DNA of 64,000 nucleotides, from contig NZ_JANIFJ010000001.1 of the NCBI RefSeq assembly GCF_024519155.1, forward strand, positions 744,001-808,000. The letters run 5' to 3'. Below, piece by piece: positions 1 through 10,476 of the stretch. The position numbers and the translations under genes are program-made. The notes beneath the pieces are model-generated. The model worked only from the letters and a program-made list of their open reading frames with translations. It was not told the DNA's origin and searched no databases. Each line of letters opens with the position of its first letter. The first letter of the stretch is position 1. Source of the DNA: Mangrovibrevibacter kandeliae (GTDB lineage: Bacteria > Pseudomonadota > Alphaproteobacteria > Rhizobiales > Rhizobiaceae).

Positions 1-16
1 TGGCGAGCGCGCGCAT
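1..16 (-). CDS. Possible start of a gene leaving the window
   Basis: An ATG lies on the minus strand just after the DUF1289 stop codon and opens a frame that runs off the left edge after five codons (M-R-A-L-A). The GGAGGG at the end of the DUF1289 gene is well placed as its ribosome binding site, which suggests translational coupling. Too little is visible to name a product. Confidence 0.3.
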
Positions 17-20
17 TCTT

Positions 21-200
21 TCAGCCCTCCGCCTTCGGCCGGACCAGCCGGTTCGGCAGGTCGGCCAGCACGGCGCGGCGCCCGGCTTCGGTCAGCCGCG
101 TCCAGCTCGCGATCTCCTCGATCGTGCGCCGGCAACCCCTGCAGAGCCCCGATGCGGGGTCGATCACGCAGACGCGGGTGCAGGGACTGTCGATCGCCAT
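21..200 (-). CDS. DUF1289 small cysteine-motif protein
   Basis: This 59-residue protein has the four-cysteine pattern of the DUF1289 family: Cys7, Cys11, Cys20 and Cys23 (CX3C then CX2C), inside the typical SPC...GLCRGC context. The family is common in alpha- and gammaproteobacteria; the cysteines are thought to bind a metal, but no biochemical role is established. The frame is too short for usual ORF cut-offs, yet the motif is clear and the ATG at 200 fits the family length. A second DUF1289 gene lies at 32859-33143. The next gene downstream appears to start 4 nt after the stop. Confidence 0.85.
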   Translation of the reverse strand: MAIDSPCTRVCVIDPASGLCRGCRRTIEEIASWTRLTEAGRRAVLADLPNRLVRPKAEG

Positions 201-276
201 CCGGACTCTTTTCCTCGCCGCGCCCGGAGCGGACGCCTCGCATAGGTATGCCGGACGGGACGAGGCGCAACCAGCC

Positions 277-1788
<1,512 letters not shown>

Positions 1789-1971
1789 CGCGACAGGGCT
1801 GCCTTCAACGCACGGGGACCAGACAGGCGCATCCTCTTTCGGAATGTTTAAATATTTGGCTTAAGAAACGGACAATGCGGGCAATACCCGTCCGTGCGCC
1901 CGATAGCGCGGCGCCGCTCCGTCGCAGGGCGTCGGGAAAGATGCTAACGGTCCTGCGAAGGGGATGGGCAC

Positions 1972-2460
1972 ATGGACCGGTTGGACAAGAAGATCTTGAG
2001 GCTCCTGCAGGAGGATGCGACCCTGGCGGTCGCGGACGTCGCCAAGCGTGTCGGCCTGTCGACGACACCCTGCTGGCGCCGCATCCAGAAGCTGGAGGAG
2101 GAGGGGGTGATCCGCCGCCGGGTCGCCGTGCTCGACCCCGGCCGGATCAATGTGCGCGTCACCGTCTTCGTGTCGATCCGCACCGCCTCGCACTCCGTCG
2201 AATGGCTGAAGCGGTTTTCGGAGGTCGTCGGCGAGTTTCCGGAGGTGGTCGAGTTCTACCGCATGAGCGGCGACGTCGACTACCTCCTGCGGGTGGTCGT
2301 GCCGGACATCGCCGCCTATGACGCCTTCTACAAGCGCCTGATCGCCAAGATCGAGATCCGCGACGTGTCCTCGTCCTTCGCGATGGAGCAGATCAAGTAC
2401 ACGACCGAGCTGCCCCTCGACTACATCATCCTCGAAAAGGAGCCGCGCGGCGAGGCGTGA
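1972..2460 (+). CDS. Lrp/AsnC family transcriptional regulator
   Basis: This 162-residue protein has an N-terminal winged helix-turn-helix (about residues 3-65, beginning with the typical MDRLDKKILRLLQ) and a C-terminal RAM/AsnC effector domain (about 70-150) that usually binds an amino acid and assembles octamers. Members control amino-acid transport and catabolism. The convergent neighbour is a 3-hydroxyisobutyrate dehydrogenase-like gene (valine catabolism), but linkage of function is only a guess. The ATG at 1972 is preceded by a GGGATGGG stretch. The effector cannot be inferred. Confidence 0.9.
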   Translation: MDRLDKKILRLLQEDATLAVADVAKRVGLSTTPCWRRIQKLEEEGVIRRRVAVLDPGRINVRVTVFVSIRTASHSVEWLKRFSEVVGEFPEVVEFYRMSGDVDYLLRVVVPDIAAYDAFYKRLIAKIEIRDVSSSFAMEQIKYTTELPLDYIILEKEPRGEA

Positions 2461-2484
2461 GCGCGCGCCGCGGCGGGGCGGGCG

Positions 2485-3354
2485 TCAGCGCTGCAGCCGC
2501 GCCAGCAGGCTCGACGTATCCCAGCGCCGGCCGCCCATCGCCTCGACCTCGGCATAGAACTGATCGACAAGCGCGGCGACCGGCAGGGTCGCCCCGTTCC
2601 GACGCGCTTCGGCAAGGCAGATCGACAGGTCCTTGCGCATCCATTCGACCGCGAACCCATGCTCGTAGTGGCCGCTGTCCATCGTCTTGTGCCGGTTCTC
2701 CATCTGCCAGGAGCCGGCGGCACCCTTCGAGATGACATCCACCACCGTTTCGATGTCCATGCCGGCGCGCTTGCCGAAGTGGATCGCCTCCGACAGACCC
2801 TGGACGAGGCCGGCGATGCAGATCTGGTTCATCATCTTGGCGAGCTGGCCCGCGCCGGCCTCGCCCATGCGGCCGACCATCTTGGCATAGGCCGCGATCA
2901 CCGGCTTGGCCGTCTCGAAGGTCGCTTCGTCGCCGCCGACCATCACCGTGAGCGCGCCGTTCTCGGCGCCGGCCTGTCCCCCCGAGACCGGCGCGTCGAG
3001 GAAGCCGAAGCCCTTCTCGCGCGCAGCGCCATCCAGCTCGCGGGCAAGCTCCGCCGAAGCGGTGGTGTTGTCGATCAGCGTGGCGCCCGCCTGCATGCCG
3101 GCGAATATGCCGTCCTCGCCGTAGACGACCGAGCGGACGTCATCGTCGTTGCCGACACAGACGAAGACGAAGTCGGCGCCTCCGGCCGCTTCGCGCGGCG
3201 TCCCGGCCGCCTTGCCGCCATGTTGCTCGGCCCAGCGCTCGGCTTTTCCGGCGGTGCGATTGTACACGGTCACCGCGTGCCCGCCGCGGCCGGACAGATG
3301 CCCCGCCATCGGATAGCCCATTACCCCAAGGCCGATGAATGCCGTCTTCGCCAT
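2485..3354 (-). CDS. 3-hydroxyisobutyrate dehydrogenase family oxidoreductase
   Basis: A 289-residue beta-hydroxyacid dehydrogenase. The Rossmann motif GLGVMG spans residues 8-13, the family signature DAPVSGG lies at 120-126, and the catalytic Lys173 with Asn176 sits in KMMNQ. Asn32-Arg33 at the end of the second strand (VYNRT) suggests NADP preference, as in glyoxylate/succinic semialdehyde reductases, so 3-hydroxyisobutyrate is only one candidate substrate. Length is normal for the family and the ATG is unambiguous. No other valine-degradation gene is visible; the gene is convergent with the Lrp regulator. Confidence 0.87.
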   Translation of the reverse strand: MAKTAFIGLGVMGYPMAGHLSGRGGHAVTVYNRTAGKAERWAEQHGGKAAGTPREAAGGADFVFVCVGNDDDVRSVVYGEDGIFAGMQAGATLIDNTTASAELARELDGAAREKGFGFLDAPVSGGQAGAENGALTVMVGGDEATFETAKPVIAAYAKMVGRMGEAGAGQLAKMMNQICIAGLVQGLSEAIHFGKRAGMDIETVVDVISKGAAGSWQMENRHKTMDSGHYEHGFAVEWMRKDLSICLAEARRNGATLPVAALVDQFYAEVEAMGGRRWDTSSLLARLQR

Positions 3355-3514
3355 GTCGCAGAATCTCCCTGTTGCGAAGAAGGTAGCGGAGGATGCGTGT
3401 GGGGCAAAACCGGGGGCCGCTGCGGCGCACCGAGCGGCTGCTAAGGAGTTGAGACAAAATGATGTGCAGGCGGTGACGGATCTGGAGAGTTTTTGGGTTT
3501 ACTGAGCGCTTGAG

Positions 3515-4285
3515 ATGAGCGCACCCCCGTTCCAATGGTCGAAGATCTTCGACTGGTTCACCGAAATCCGCGACCGCCGCGCCTTGCTGCGACGCGTCGG
3601 GGTGCTGACCCTTCTCGCGGTCTTGGCGGCGGACGTGACCGATGCGACGATCAATCTCCTCACCCAGCCGGCTCGGCTCTGGCCCTCGATGGTGCAGACG
3701 AGCTTTACCGCCGGGGTTATCTCGCTGATCTTCATCACGGCGATCTGCCGGGCCAATTTCCGGCTCTACAAGCTGAAGAGCGAGATGGAGCGCCTCAGTC
3801 GCACCGACCTGCAGACCGGCATCCTCAACCGCCGCGGCTTCTTCGAGACGGCGCAGGCGCGGCGGGGAGAGGCCGAGTCGTCCGTCCTCCTGCTGATCGA
3901 CATCGATCACTTCAAGCGCATCAACGACCGGTACGGCCATCTCGCCGGTGACGACGTCATCGGCGCCGTCGCGCGGCATCTCGGCCTCTTCATGGACCAG
4001 CGGGACGTCTATGGCCGCGTCGGCGGCGAGGAGTTCGCAGCGCTTCTGGTCGGATGCAACCTGGCGGAGGCGCGCGCCCGGGCGGACGCGATCCGCATCG
4101 ACGTCGCGAGGGCGATGGAACTGCGTCTCGCGGATGGGTCGCAGGTCACGATCAGCGTCGGCATTGCGGCGTGGGCGCCGGACGTGCCTCTCTTGTCGGG
4201 TTTCGCGGCCGCCGACCGCGCCCTTTACGCCGCCAAGCGTGCGGGGCGAAACCGCGTCGCGATCCAGCCGCGCGCCGCCGCCTGA
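3515..4285 (+). CDS. Membrane-anchored GGDEF diguanylate cyclase
   Basis: A 256-residue protein with two predicted membrane helices (about 27-48 and 60-80) directly followed by a GGDEF domain (about 92-250). The active-site motif is GGEEF at 170-174, an active variant, and the metal-binding Asp129/Asp131 region (LLIDIDHF) and the substrate Asn (RINDRYGH) are intact. It should make cyclic di-GMP from two GTP at the inner membrane. No RxxD inhibitory site is seen five residues before GGEEF, so product inhibition may be absent. There is no sensor domain beyond the membrane part. One of three c-di-GMP-turnover genes in the window. Confidence 0.9.
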   Translation: MSAPPFQWSKIFDWFTEIRDRRALLRRVGVLTLLAVLAADVTDATINLLTQPARLWPSMVQTSFTAGVISLIFITAICRANFRLYKLKSEMERLSRTDLQTGILNRRGFFETAQARRGEAESSVLLLIDIDHFKRINDRYGHLAGDDVIGAVARHLGLFMDQRDVYGRVGGEEFAALLVGCNLAEARARADAIRIDVARAMELRLADGSQVTISVGIAAWAPDVPLLSGFAAADRALYAAKRAGRNRVAIQPRAAA

Positions 4286-4291
4286 CCGCGG

Positions 4292-4918
4292 CTATTTCGA
4301 CAGGCACGCCGCCGCGACCTCAAGCTCCTCCGGCGTGTTGACGTTGAAGAACGGGTCGCCGCCCGGTGCCGCCGGGTCCGGTGGAAACGTCACCGTCTCG
4401 AAGCCGGTGCGCTCCAGCAGCGTACGGATCGACCGGTTCCCGGCCTGGCGGAGAAGCGCCCGCAGCCCGCGCAGCTTCGCAAGTGGCCACACGGCGATCG
4501 TCGGCTGCAGGTGGCCCTCGAAGCTGGCGACGCACACCCGCCCGGGCGGCCCAGCGCACAGTTCTGGCACCAGATCGGCGGGCAGGAAGGGCGTGTCGGC
4601 CGGCAGGGTCAGGACGGCCTCCACGCCGGGCGCGCGCGCGGCCAGCCATGCCGCCGCCGCGTCGAGACCGGCGAGCGGTCCCGCAAAGCCCTCCACCGTA
4701 TCGGCCAGCACCGGATGGCCGAAACCCGCGTAGAGCTGCGGCTCGTTGGCGCTGATCAGCACCGGGCGCAGGCTTGGTCCGAGCCTTGCCAGCACACGCG
4801 CGATCAGCGGCTGCCCGGCGAGCGGCACGAGCGGTTTCGGCAGGGGGCCGCCCATGCGCGAGCCACGCCCGCCGGCCAGGATCACCGCCGCGATCGGGGG
4901 AAGGCGCGAGACGCTCAT
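4292..4918 (-). CDS. mobA: Molybdenum cofactor guanylyltransferase MobA
   Basis: MobA transfers GMP from GTP to molybdopterin-Mo to form the guanine dinucleotide cofactor used by many oxidoreductases. The 208-residue product has the nucleotide-binding LAGGRGSRMGG motif near residues 13-23, the PKPL lysine loop after it, and the DTPF acidic motif that binds Mg-GTP. The ATG at 4918 overlaps the TGA of the upstream EamA gene by one base (TGATG), so translation is probably coupled. A longer upstream frame exists but lies inside the permease gene. moaA is about 2 kb away on the same strand. Confidence 0.9.
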   Translation of the reverse strand: MSVSRLPPIAAVILAGGRGSRMGGPLPKPLVPLAGQPLIARVLARLGPSLRPVLISANEPQLYAGFGHPVLADTVEGFAGPLAGLDAAAAWLAARAPGVEAVLTLPADTPFLPADLVPELCAGPPGRVCVASFEGHLQPTIAVWPLAKLRGLRALLRQAGNRSIRTLLERTGFETVTFPPDPAAPGGDPFFNVNTPEELEVAAACLSK

Positions 4919-5859
4919 CAGACGGTCTTGGTGTGGACGGAGGCCTTGGCCGCGATGCTGCCGCCCCGGACCCGTTCGCGGTAGAGCGTGTAGAAGCCGC
5001 TCCCGACGATGATCGACGCGCCGAAGAGGACCGTAAGGCCCGGCACGTCGCCGAACACGACGAACCCGATCAGCAGCGCGTAGATCAGCACGGAGTAGCG
5101 GAAGGGCGCGACAACGCCCATGTCGCCGATGCGCATCGCCTCGACGATCGCGATGTAGCCGATGATGATGGCGACGGCGGCGCAGCACAGATGGGCCCAG
5201 TCCGTCACGTGCATGTCCGACCAGCCGACGAAGGGCAGGATGACCCAGCCGGTGAGGGTGACCAGCAGCGAAGTGGTGGTCGAGACGAACAGGGCGGAGA
5301 GGGTTCTCGGCATGGTGCGGGTGACGAGGTCGCGGGTGCCGGCGAACACCACCGAGGCGAGGACGCAGAGCGCGTAGACGTTGAAGCCGTCGGCCCCGGG
5401 CTGCACGACGATAAGGACCCCGGCAAAGCCGATCATGATCGCAAGCCAGCGCCGCCAGCCGACCGGTTCGCGCAGAAAGAGGGCGGCGCCGAGCGTCACG
5501 GTGAGCGGCAGGGCCTGGAAGATCGCCGACGCGTTGGCGATCGGCAGGTTTGCGAGGCCGAGGATGTAGGTGATGGTCGCCAGGATGTCGGCACCGGCGC
5601 GCAGCATCACGCTCGGCTGCAGCATGTCGCGCAGCGGCCGCTGCGCCTTGCGCGAACGGGCGAGCAGATACAGGAGGCCGGTCGCCATGACACCGCGCAC
5701 CGCCATGATCTGGGCGGGGTGCATGTCGTCCGAGGCGAGCTTGACGAAGGTGTCGTTGACGACGAAGGCACCCATCGCCAGCATCATCAGCAGGCTGCCG
5801 CGGAGGTTGTCGCCGAGAACGGCGAAGCGACGGGTGAATCGGGAGTAGAACCGGGACAT
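4918..5859 (-). CDS. EamA/DMT superfamily permease
   Basis: A 313-residue inner-membrane protein with about ten hydrophobic helices arranged as two EamA repeats (roughly residues 20-145 and 160-295), the pattern of drug/metabolite exporters. The substrate cannot be deduced; relatives include amino-acid and nucleotide-precursor exporters. The gene is translationally coupled to mobA, but a role in molybdenum metabolism is not known for the family and should not be assumed. Confidence 0.88.
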   Translation of the reverse strand: MSRFYSRFTRRFAVLGDNLRGSLLMMLAMGAFVVNDTFVKLASDDMHPAQIMAVRGVMATGLLYLLARSRKAQRPLRDMLQPSVMLRAGADILATITYILGLANLPIANASAIFQALPLTVTLGAALFLREPVGWRRWLAIMIGFAGVLIVVQPGADGFNVYALCVLASVVFAGTRDLVTRTMPRTLSALFVSTTTSLLVTLTGWVILPFVGWSDMHVTDWAHLCCAAVAIIIGYIAIVEAMRIGDMGVVAPFRYSVLIYALLIGFVVFGDVPGLTVLFGASIIVGSGFYTLYRERVRGGSIAAKASVHTKTV

Positions 5860-5961
5860 TGCGCCCGATCCTTAATCGGCCCGCCTGTGCAAGGCGAGCC
5901 GTTTGTTCACGAACAGCGCTCAGGGCGACATCGGCGAGAGTCGACGGGCGCTGCGTCGCCC

Positions 5962-6171
5962 TCAGAGGCGGCTGCCGACGACCGCGCCCGCGACGCCGCC
6001 ACCGACGCCGCCGATGACCGCACCGCCGGTTCCGCCGACGGCACTTCCGATGAGCGCGCCGCCGCCGGCGCCGACCGCGGCGCCGCCGAGGGTCTTCTGG
6101 TCGTGCGTGCAGCCGGCCGTCGCCAGCCCTGCGAGGGTGAGGATCGAGAGGGTGGTGAGGACGGCGCGCAT
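5962..6171 (-). CDS. Glycine-zipper small lipoprotein
   Basis: A 69-residue protein with an N-terminal signal sequence ending in a lipobox-like TAGC (Cys21), followed by a Gly/Ala/Val-rich segment with repeated GxxxG spacing (about 29-67) typical of glycine-zipper outer-membrane lipoproteins of the SlyB/YmgG/Omp10 type. Such proteins usually sit in the outer membrane and help keep the envelope stable. The start at 6171 places the signal peptide at the N terminus; a longer frame to 6267 would bury it. Confidence 0.75.
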   Translation of the reverse strand: MRAVLTTLSILTLAGLATAGCTHDQKTLGGAAVGAGGGALIGSAVGGTGGAVIGGVGGGVAGAVVGSRL

Positions 6172-6280
6172 GCGGGGTCTCCGGTAGAAGTGACGGTCAG
6201 CTCCTTTGACGGAGCGGGCAGTCAACGGCCGAAGTCCCGCAGCGTTCCGGCCGGGCAGCAGGCGCACCGCGTGAGGGAGC

Positions 6281-6763
6281 TCAGGACGAGCTGCCGCCGC
6301 GCAGCGTCATGGTCACCGGACCGACCAGGTCATCGTAGCGGGAGCGCAGACGCTCGGGGTAGCGGATCGCCACCGAATGGATCGTGTCGCCGCGAAAGAT
6401 GTAACGCTCGTAGAAGATCTTGCCGTCGCGGTAGCCGGACACCACCGCCCAGCTGTTGCCGTGCTTGGCGTAGGTCACGGTGTCGTCGCCGGCGCGCCAC
6501 TTGATGATGCTGGCGGGCGTCTCGCCGTCCGTGTTGTGCCGGGCGTAGATGTAGAGCTCGGCGCCATTGTCGGAGACCCAGGCGCGGCCGTCGCCGCTGG
6601 TCGGCGCAGGAAGGGCCGTCGGAAACGCCTCGTGCGGGAAGGTCGCCGACGTGCCGAAGCGCTCGTTGCGATAGGTCAGATCCTCCGCCGACGCGGATCC
6701 GGCGGCGCCGATCAGAAGGGCGGCGAGACCCGCCGCTGCGATGACTGCACTGGAACGTGCCAT
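6281..6763 (-). CDS. Exported protein of unknown function
   Basis: A 160-residue protein with a clear signal peptide (hydrophobic stretch 8-24, probable cleavage after ASA at 25-27). The mature part of about 133 residues is mixed alpha/beta in character, with many aromatic residues and no cysteines. I do not recognise the family. It starts 3 nt after the moaA stop codon, so the two genes are probably co-transcribed, although no functional tie to molybdenum cofactor synthesis is known. Confidence 0.75.
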   Translation of the reverse strand: MARSSAVIAAAGLAALLIGAAGSASAEDLTYRNERFGTSATFPHEAFPTALPAPTSGDGRAWVSDNGAELYIYARHNTDGETPASIIKWRAGDDTVTYAKHGNSWAVVSGYRDGKIFYERYIFRGDTIHSVAIRYPERLRSRYDDLVGPVTMTLRGGSSS

Positions 6764-6766
6764 GGC

Positions 6767-7822
6767 TTATCCTCCGGTCACACTCATATGCCGTCCCACG
6801 GCTGGCTTGCGCGTGGCGCGGTCGATGATGAAGTCATGCCCCTTCGGCTTGCGGGCGATCGCATCGTCGATCGCCCGGGCGAGCGCCTCGTCGCCTTCGG
6901 AGGCGCGCAGCGGCGTTCGCAGATCGGCAGCATCCTCCTGCCCGAGACACATGTAGAGCGTGCCGGTGCAGGTGACGCGCACGCGATTGCAGCTCTCGCA
7001 GAAGTTATGCGTCATCGGGGTGATGAAGCCGAGCCGACCGCCGGTCTCCGCCACCTCGACATAGCGGGCGGGGCCGCCGGTCCGGAATGCGAGATCCGTC
7101 AGCGTGTAGCGCTCCGCCAGATCGCGCTTGACCTGGCTGAGCGGCAGGTAGCGGTCGGTTCGATCCTCGTCGATCTCGCCCATCGGCATGGTCTCGATCA
7201 GGGTCAGGTCCATGCCCTCGCCGTGCGCCCACTCCATCATCGAGGGGATCTCGGCGTCGTTGAAGCCCTTCAGCGCGACGGCGTTCAACTTCACGTGGAT
7301 GCCGGCCGCCTGCGCGGCGCGGATACCCTCCATGACCCGCGCGAGATCGCCCCAGCGCGTGATCGCCTTGAACTTGTCCGCATCGAGGGTGTCCAGCGAC
7401 ACGTTGAGCCGCTTCACGCCGTAGTCGGCGAGTTCGCCTGCGAACCGCTTCAGCTGCGAGCCGTTGGTGGTCAGCGTCAGCTCCTCGAGCGCGCCCGAGT
7501 CGAGGTGCCGCGACAGCGAGCGGATCAGGTACATGATGTTCTTGCGCACCAGCGGCTCGCCGCCAGTGAGGCGAAGCTTGCGCACGCCCTTGGCGACGAA
7601 GGCGCTGGACAGGCGGTCGAGCTCTTCCAGCGTCAGGAGGTCGCGCTTGGGCAGAAACTGCATGTCCTCGGCCATGCAGTACACGCAGCGAAAGTCACAG
7701 CGGTCGGTGACGGACACGCGCAGGTAGGAGATGCGCCGCCCGAACGGGTCGATCATGCGGCCGGCGGGGGCTACGTCGGTGGAGGCCGCTGCGGGGATCT
7801 TGATATCGGAAGCCAAACTCAT
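6767..7822 (-). CDS. moaA: GTP 3',8-cyclase MoaA
   Basis: MoaA is a radical-SAM enzyme that, with MoaC, turns GTP into cyclic pyranopterin monophosphate, the first step of molybdenum cofactor synthesis. The 351-residue product has the SAM cluster cysteines Cys42, Cys46 and Cys49, the LTGGEPL motif at 85-91, the C-terminal cluster cysteines Cys275, Cys278 and Cys292, and the essential C-terminal Gly-Gly. The start at 7822 gives the usual length; a longer frame to 7894 would run into the DUF971 promoter region. No moaC, moaE or moeA gene is in the window. Confidence 0.95.
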   Translation of the reverse strand: MSLASDIKIPAAASTDVAPAGRMIDPFGRRISYLRVSVTDRCDFRCVYCMAEDMQFLPKRDLLTLEELDRLSSAFVAKGVRKLRLTGGEPLVRKNIMYLIRSLSRHLDSGALEELTLTTNGSQLKRFAGELADYGVKRLNVSLDTLDADKFKAITRWGDLARVMEGIRAAQAAGIHVKLNAVALKGFNDAEIPSMMEWAHGEGMDLTLIETMPMGEIDEDRTDRYLPLSQVKRDLAERYTLTDLAFRTGGPARYVEVAETGGRLGFITPMTHNFCESCNRVRVTCTGTLYMCLGQEDAADLRTPLRASEGDEALARAIDDAIARKPKGHDFIIDRATRKPAVGRHMSVTGG

Positions 7823-7937
7823 GACAGTGCGGCCGAAGCCGCATCTCCTGCTCTCGTTCCCTGACAATGTGGAAGCGGCACCGCCGCGGGTCAACCGACC
7901 CGTGCCTGCGACCCGAACCCGTTGCGAGCCTTTTCAC

Positions 7938-8303
7938 GTGTCCGAACCCCAGACCGCTCCCGAAGAGATCCGCGTCTCGTCCGACCGCCGCACCCTGACG
8001 GTCCGCCTCAAGGGCGGTGCGGCCGACAGCTTCACCGCCGAGATGCTCCGGGTGATGTCGCCGTCCGCCGAGGTTCAGGGCCATGCCCCGGATCAGCGCG
8101 TCACCGTCGGCGGCAAGCGGGACGTCGCGATCCGCGACATCCTGCCGGTCGGGCACTATGCGATCCGCATCGTCTTCGATGACGGGCACGACACCGGACT
8201 CTTCACCTGGCGCTATCTTGCCGAGCTCGGCCAGCACAAGGACGAGCGCTGGCACGCCTATCTCGCCGAACTCGAGGCCAAGGGCCTGAAGCGCGAGCGC
8301 TAG
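7938..8303 (+). CDS. DUF971 (GBBH-like N-terminal) protein
   Basis: A 121-residue protein matching the DUF971 family, the small domain that forms the N-terminal part of gamma-butyrobetaine hydroxylases and also occurs alone. Diagnostic features are RDILPVGHYAIRIVFDDGHDTG followed by the short WRYL...LG segment. Stand-alone copies are often found beside iron-sulphur or molybdenum cofactor genes; their function is not established. I chose the GTG at 7938 because it starts just before the domain; an ATG at 7821 would add a long tail overlapping the divergent moaA start. Confidence 0.75.
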   Translation: MSEPQTAPEEIRVSSDRRTLTVRLKGGAADSFTAEMLRVMSPSAEVQGHAPDQRVTVGGKRDVAIRDILPVGHYAIRIVFDDGHDTGLFTWRYLAELGQHKDERWHAYLAELEAKGLKRER

Positions 8304-8369
8304 GTCGCGCCTGTCGCACGATGAAACCGGCAGGCGGCGGGCGCGCCCCTGCGGCGGTCCGAGCCTGGT

Positions 8370-9269
8370 TCAGAGGAACCCTCTCAGAAGCGCCACCGCC
8401 AGCACCGAGGCACCGACGGCCGAGGAAGCCATCAGCGGCAGCTTCGGCCACGCGCGCCGCACGGCGTTCTCGATGCTGAAGAAGTTCAGCGGCATCAAGC
8501 GCGCCTGCGCCCCGCCGGCCTCCTCGCGCGGCGCCTCCATGAAGCACTCGTCCTCGAACCAGGCCCAGTCCTCGGCCCAGGTCCAGCAGCCGAAGCGGCG
8601 ATAGACGTCGGCGATCTCGCGGGCCAACGCCGTGTCCGACGGCAGCCGGATGTAGGCGTCCGGCGTCTTGCTGAGATAGCGCATGGCGAGCGGCAGCGAG
8701 CGCTCGGAACAGTAGTTCGAGATCCACAGCCTGAAGCCGATCTTCCGGCGCAGATGGTCGAGCGCCCGGAAGACCTGCACGTGATCCTCGTGGCCGTACT
8801 CGCCCCACGGATTGTGCGTGAAGACGTTCATGTCCGGCTTCAGCATGGGCTCCAGCGTGGCGCAGATGCGATCGAAATTCGCCCGGTAGTGCCGATCGAC
8901 GCGCTGCGGACCGACGGCCCGCGTGGAGCGCCGGATCGCGCCGGCCACCCTGCGGCCGAGCCGGATGGCCTCGCGGCGTGTCTCCTCCAGGCCGAGCCGC
9001 AAGCCGTAGGCGCTGGGGCGCGGGTGCCGCCAGTCGGCGCAGCCGTAGGTGCCCGGCTCGGGCAGGTCGAGGCAGGTGACGTCGCGCAGCGGCAGATGTG
9101 CGATCGCGTTCTCGCGCGCCTTGCCGAGTTCGGGCGACGCCCAGAAGTCGCGAAACACGATGACGACCCGGTCGACCTTGCCGACGATTGAGGTGAACCA
9201 GAGCATCTCGTCATCGGGATGGGCGGCGATGATGACGGAGTTTTCGAGGAAGGCGGGCGTGGTGCTCAT
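8370..9269 (-). CDS. PIG-L family deacetylase with C-terminal membrane segment
   Basis: A 299-residue PIG-L/LmbE-type metalloenzyme. The zinc-binding AHPDDE motif is at residues 16-21 and the second histidine pair lies in GHEDH (159-163). Such enzymes remove N-acetyl groups from GlcNAc-containing lipids, mycothiol precursors or bacterial sugars. The last 20 or so residues form a hydrophobic stretch (about 279-298) that could anchor the C terminus in the membrane, which is unusual for the family and fits a lipid-linked substrate. The ATG at 9269 is favoured over 9353 because the catalytic domain begins at once. It may act with the glycolipid genes further on. Confidence 0.82.
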   Translation of the reverse strand: MSTTPAFLENSVIIAAHPDDEMLWFTSIVGKVDRVVIVFRDFWASPELGKARENAIAHLPLRDVTCLDLPEPGTYGCADWRHPRPSAYGLRLGLEETRREAIRLGRRVAGAIRRSTRAVGPQRVDRHYRANFDRICATLEPMLKPDMNVFTHNPWGEYGHEDHVQVFRALDHLRRKIGFRLWISNYCSERSLPLAMRYLSKTPDAYIRLPSDTALAREIADVYRRFGCWTWAEDWAWFEDECFMEAPREEAGGAQARLMPLNFFSIENAVRRAWPKLPLMASSAVGASVLAVALLRGFL

Positions 9270-9741
9270 GTCGGCTCTCGCTTGGCTCCTGCTGCCGGCG
9301 CGCGTCTTCGGCCCTCCGGCCTCGGACGCTCGAGCCGCCGCATCTCGCAGCATCGGTAAAATTTTACTGTTAACGCCTCGTTGACTATAAGTTTTAACCC
9401 AAGTTAATCGGCTGGCAAGCGATCGATTAACAGAAAACTCGTCTAAAGATTTACATGGTTAACGACAGCGCGTGCCAAGACCCTTCCTTCGGGCGGCTGC
9501 AGCCTGAAGCATTGCAGGTGCGGCGAGAGGTCGGAGCCCGAGGAGGGCCAGCGTGCGCCTGCAAAAAAAGGGGATGCCGGGGAGGCGCAGTCTCCGGGGC
9601 GCGAGGCCGCCGCCGCCGGCGAAAATACGATGCCTCAGGTCCGACGAATCCGAACGGCTCTGCGCGGAGTCCGCGGAAACGGACCCGGTGCCGCGGTCTC
9701 GATCCGGGTGCCTACGGTAAGGCGATACGGTGTCCCTTGAC
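9270..9741. other. Gene-free stretch with AT-rich segment
   Basis: Nothing coding is supported here. About 9355-9465 is clearly AT-rich compared with the rest (several TTAA and ATTAA words) and probably carries the promoter of the PIG-L gene. A run of seven A residues lies near 9561. I found no convincing terminator, RNA gene or small ORF. Confidence 0.5.
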
Positions 9742-10476
9742 CTAGGCGGCCACAAAGGGCGGCAGGTCGTCGAAGGCCTTCTTCAGCGCCTCGGACCAGC
9801 CTTCCGAAATGAGGTTGTAGTAGGGGTCGGTGCGATCGAAGCGGCGACGGTAGCCGGCCTTGAAGCTGTCGGTCTCGTAGAACTGCATGTCGATCGGCAG
9901 CCCGACCGAAAGGTTCGAGCGGATGGTCGAATCGAAGGAGACGAGCAGCAGCTTTGCGACCTCCTCCAGCGACATTCGGGGGTCGTAGGTCCGCACGATG
10001 ATGGGACGGCCGTATTTGTGCTCGCCGATCTGGAAGAACGGGTTGTCGAGGCCGGCCTCGATGAAGTTGCCCTCCGGATAGATCATGAACAGGCAGGGCT
10101 TGAAGCCCTTCACCTGGCCGCCGAGGATGAAGGACGCGGCAAAGCGCGCATCCGCCGACTGTCCCGTCGGAGACGTCTCGGCGATCACCTCCTTCAACGT
10201 GTCGCCGATCAGCTTCGCCGTCTGGAACATCGAGGGTTGCTTCAGAAGCGCAGGCTCGCGGTTGGCCGGATCGAGCACCCGCTCCTCCAGCAGCGAGATG
10301 GTGGCCTGGGTGGTGGCGAGGTTGCCGGCGCTCATCAGGCAGAGGAAGCGCTCGCCCGGCACCTCCCAGGTCCGCATCTTCTGGACGACGGAGATGTTGT
10401 CGACGCCCGCATTGGTGCGCGTGTCCGACATGAACACCAGGCCGCGGTCGACGGAGAGGCCGACGCAATAGGTCAT
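9742..10476 (-). CDS. Anbu-type proteasome-like peptidase
   Basis: A 244-residue Ntn-hydrolase of COG3484, known as Anbu (ancestral beta subunit), related to HslV and the 20S proteasome. The likely N-terminal nucleophile is Thr2, exposed when the initiator Met is removed; the partner residues Asp18 (MSDTRT) and Lys33 are in the expected places. Anbu forms cytosolic helical or ring assemblies; its substrates are unknown. It usually sits beside genes for a circularly permuted ATP-grasp protein, an alpha-E protein and a transglutaminase-like protein. Here the first two lie about 3.8 kb away at 14303-16671, on the same strand, and no transglutaminase gene is seen. Confidence 0.88.
   Translation of the reverse strand: MTYCVGLSVDRGLVFMSDTRTNAGVDNISVVQKMRTWEVPGERFLCLMSAGNLATTQATISLLEERVLDPANREPALLKQPSMFQTAKLIGDTLKEVIAETSPTGQSADARFAASFILGGQVKGFKPCLFMIYPEGNFIEAGLDNPFFQIGEHKYGRPIIVRTYDPRMSLEEVAKLLLVSFDSTIRSNLSVGLPIDMQFYETDSFKAGYRRRFDRTDPYYNLISEGWSEALKKAFDDLPPFVAA

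Noticed and set aside
4774-6504. Plus-strand frame of 576 codons across the mobA, EamA and lipoprotein genes
   Set aside because: It crosses three real minus-strand genes and gives only Arg/Asp/Gly-rich sequence without features.
9354-9741. Noncoding RNA in the gap before Anbu
   Set aside because: The AT-rich part and A run drew attention, but no SRP, 6S, tmRNA or riboswitch motif could be found.
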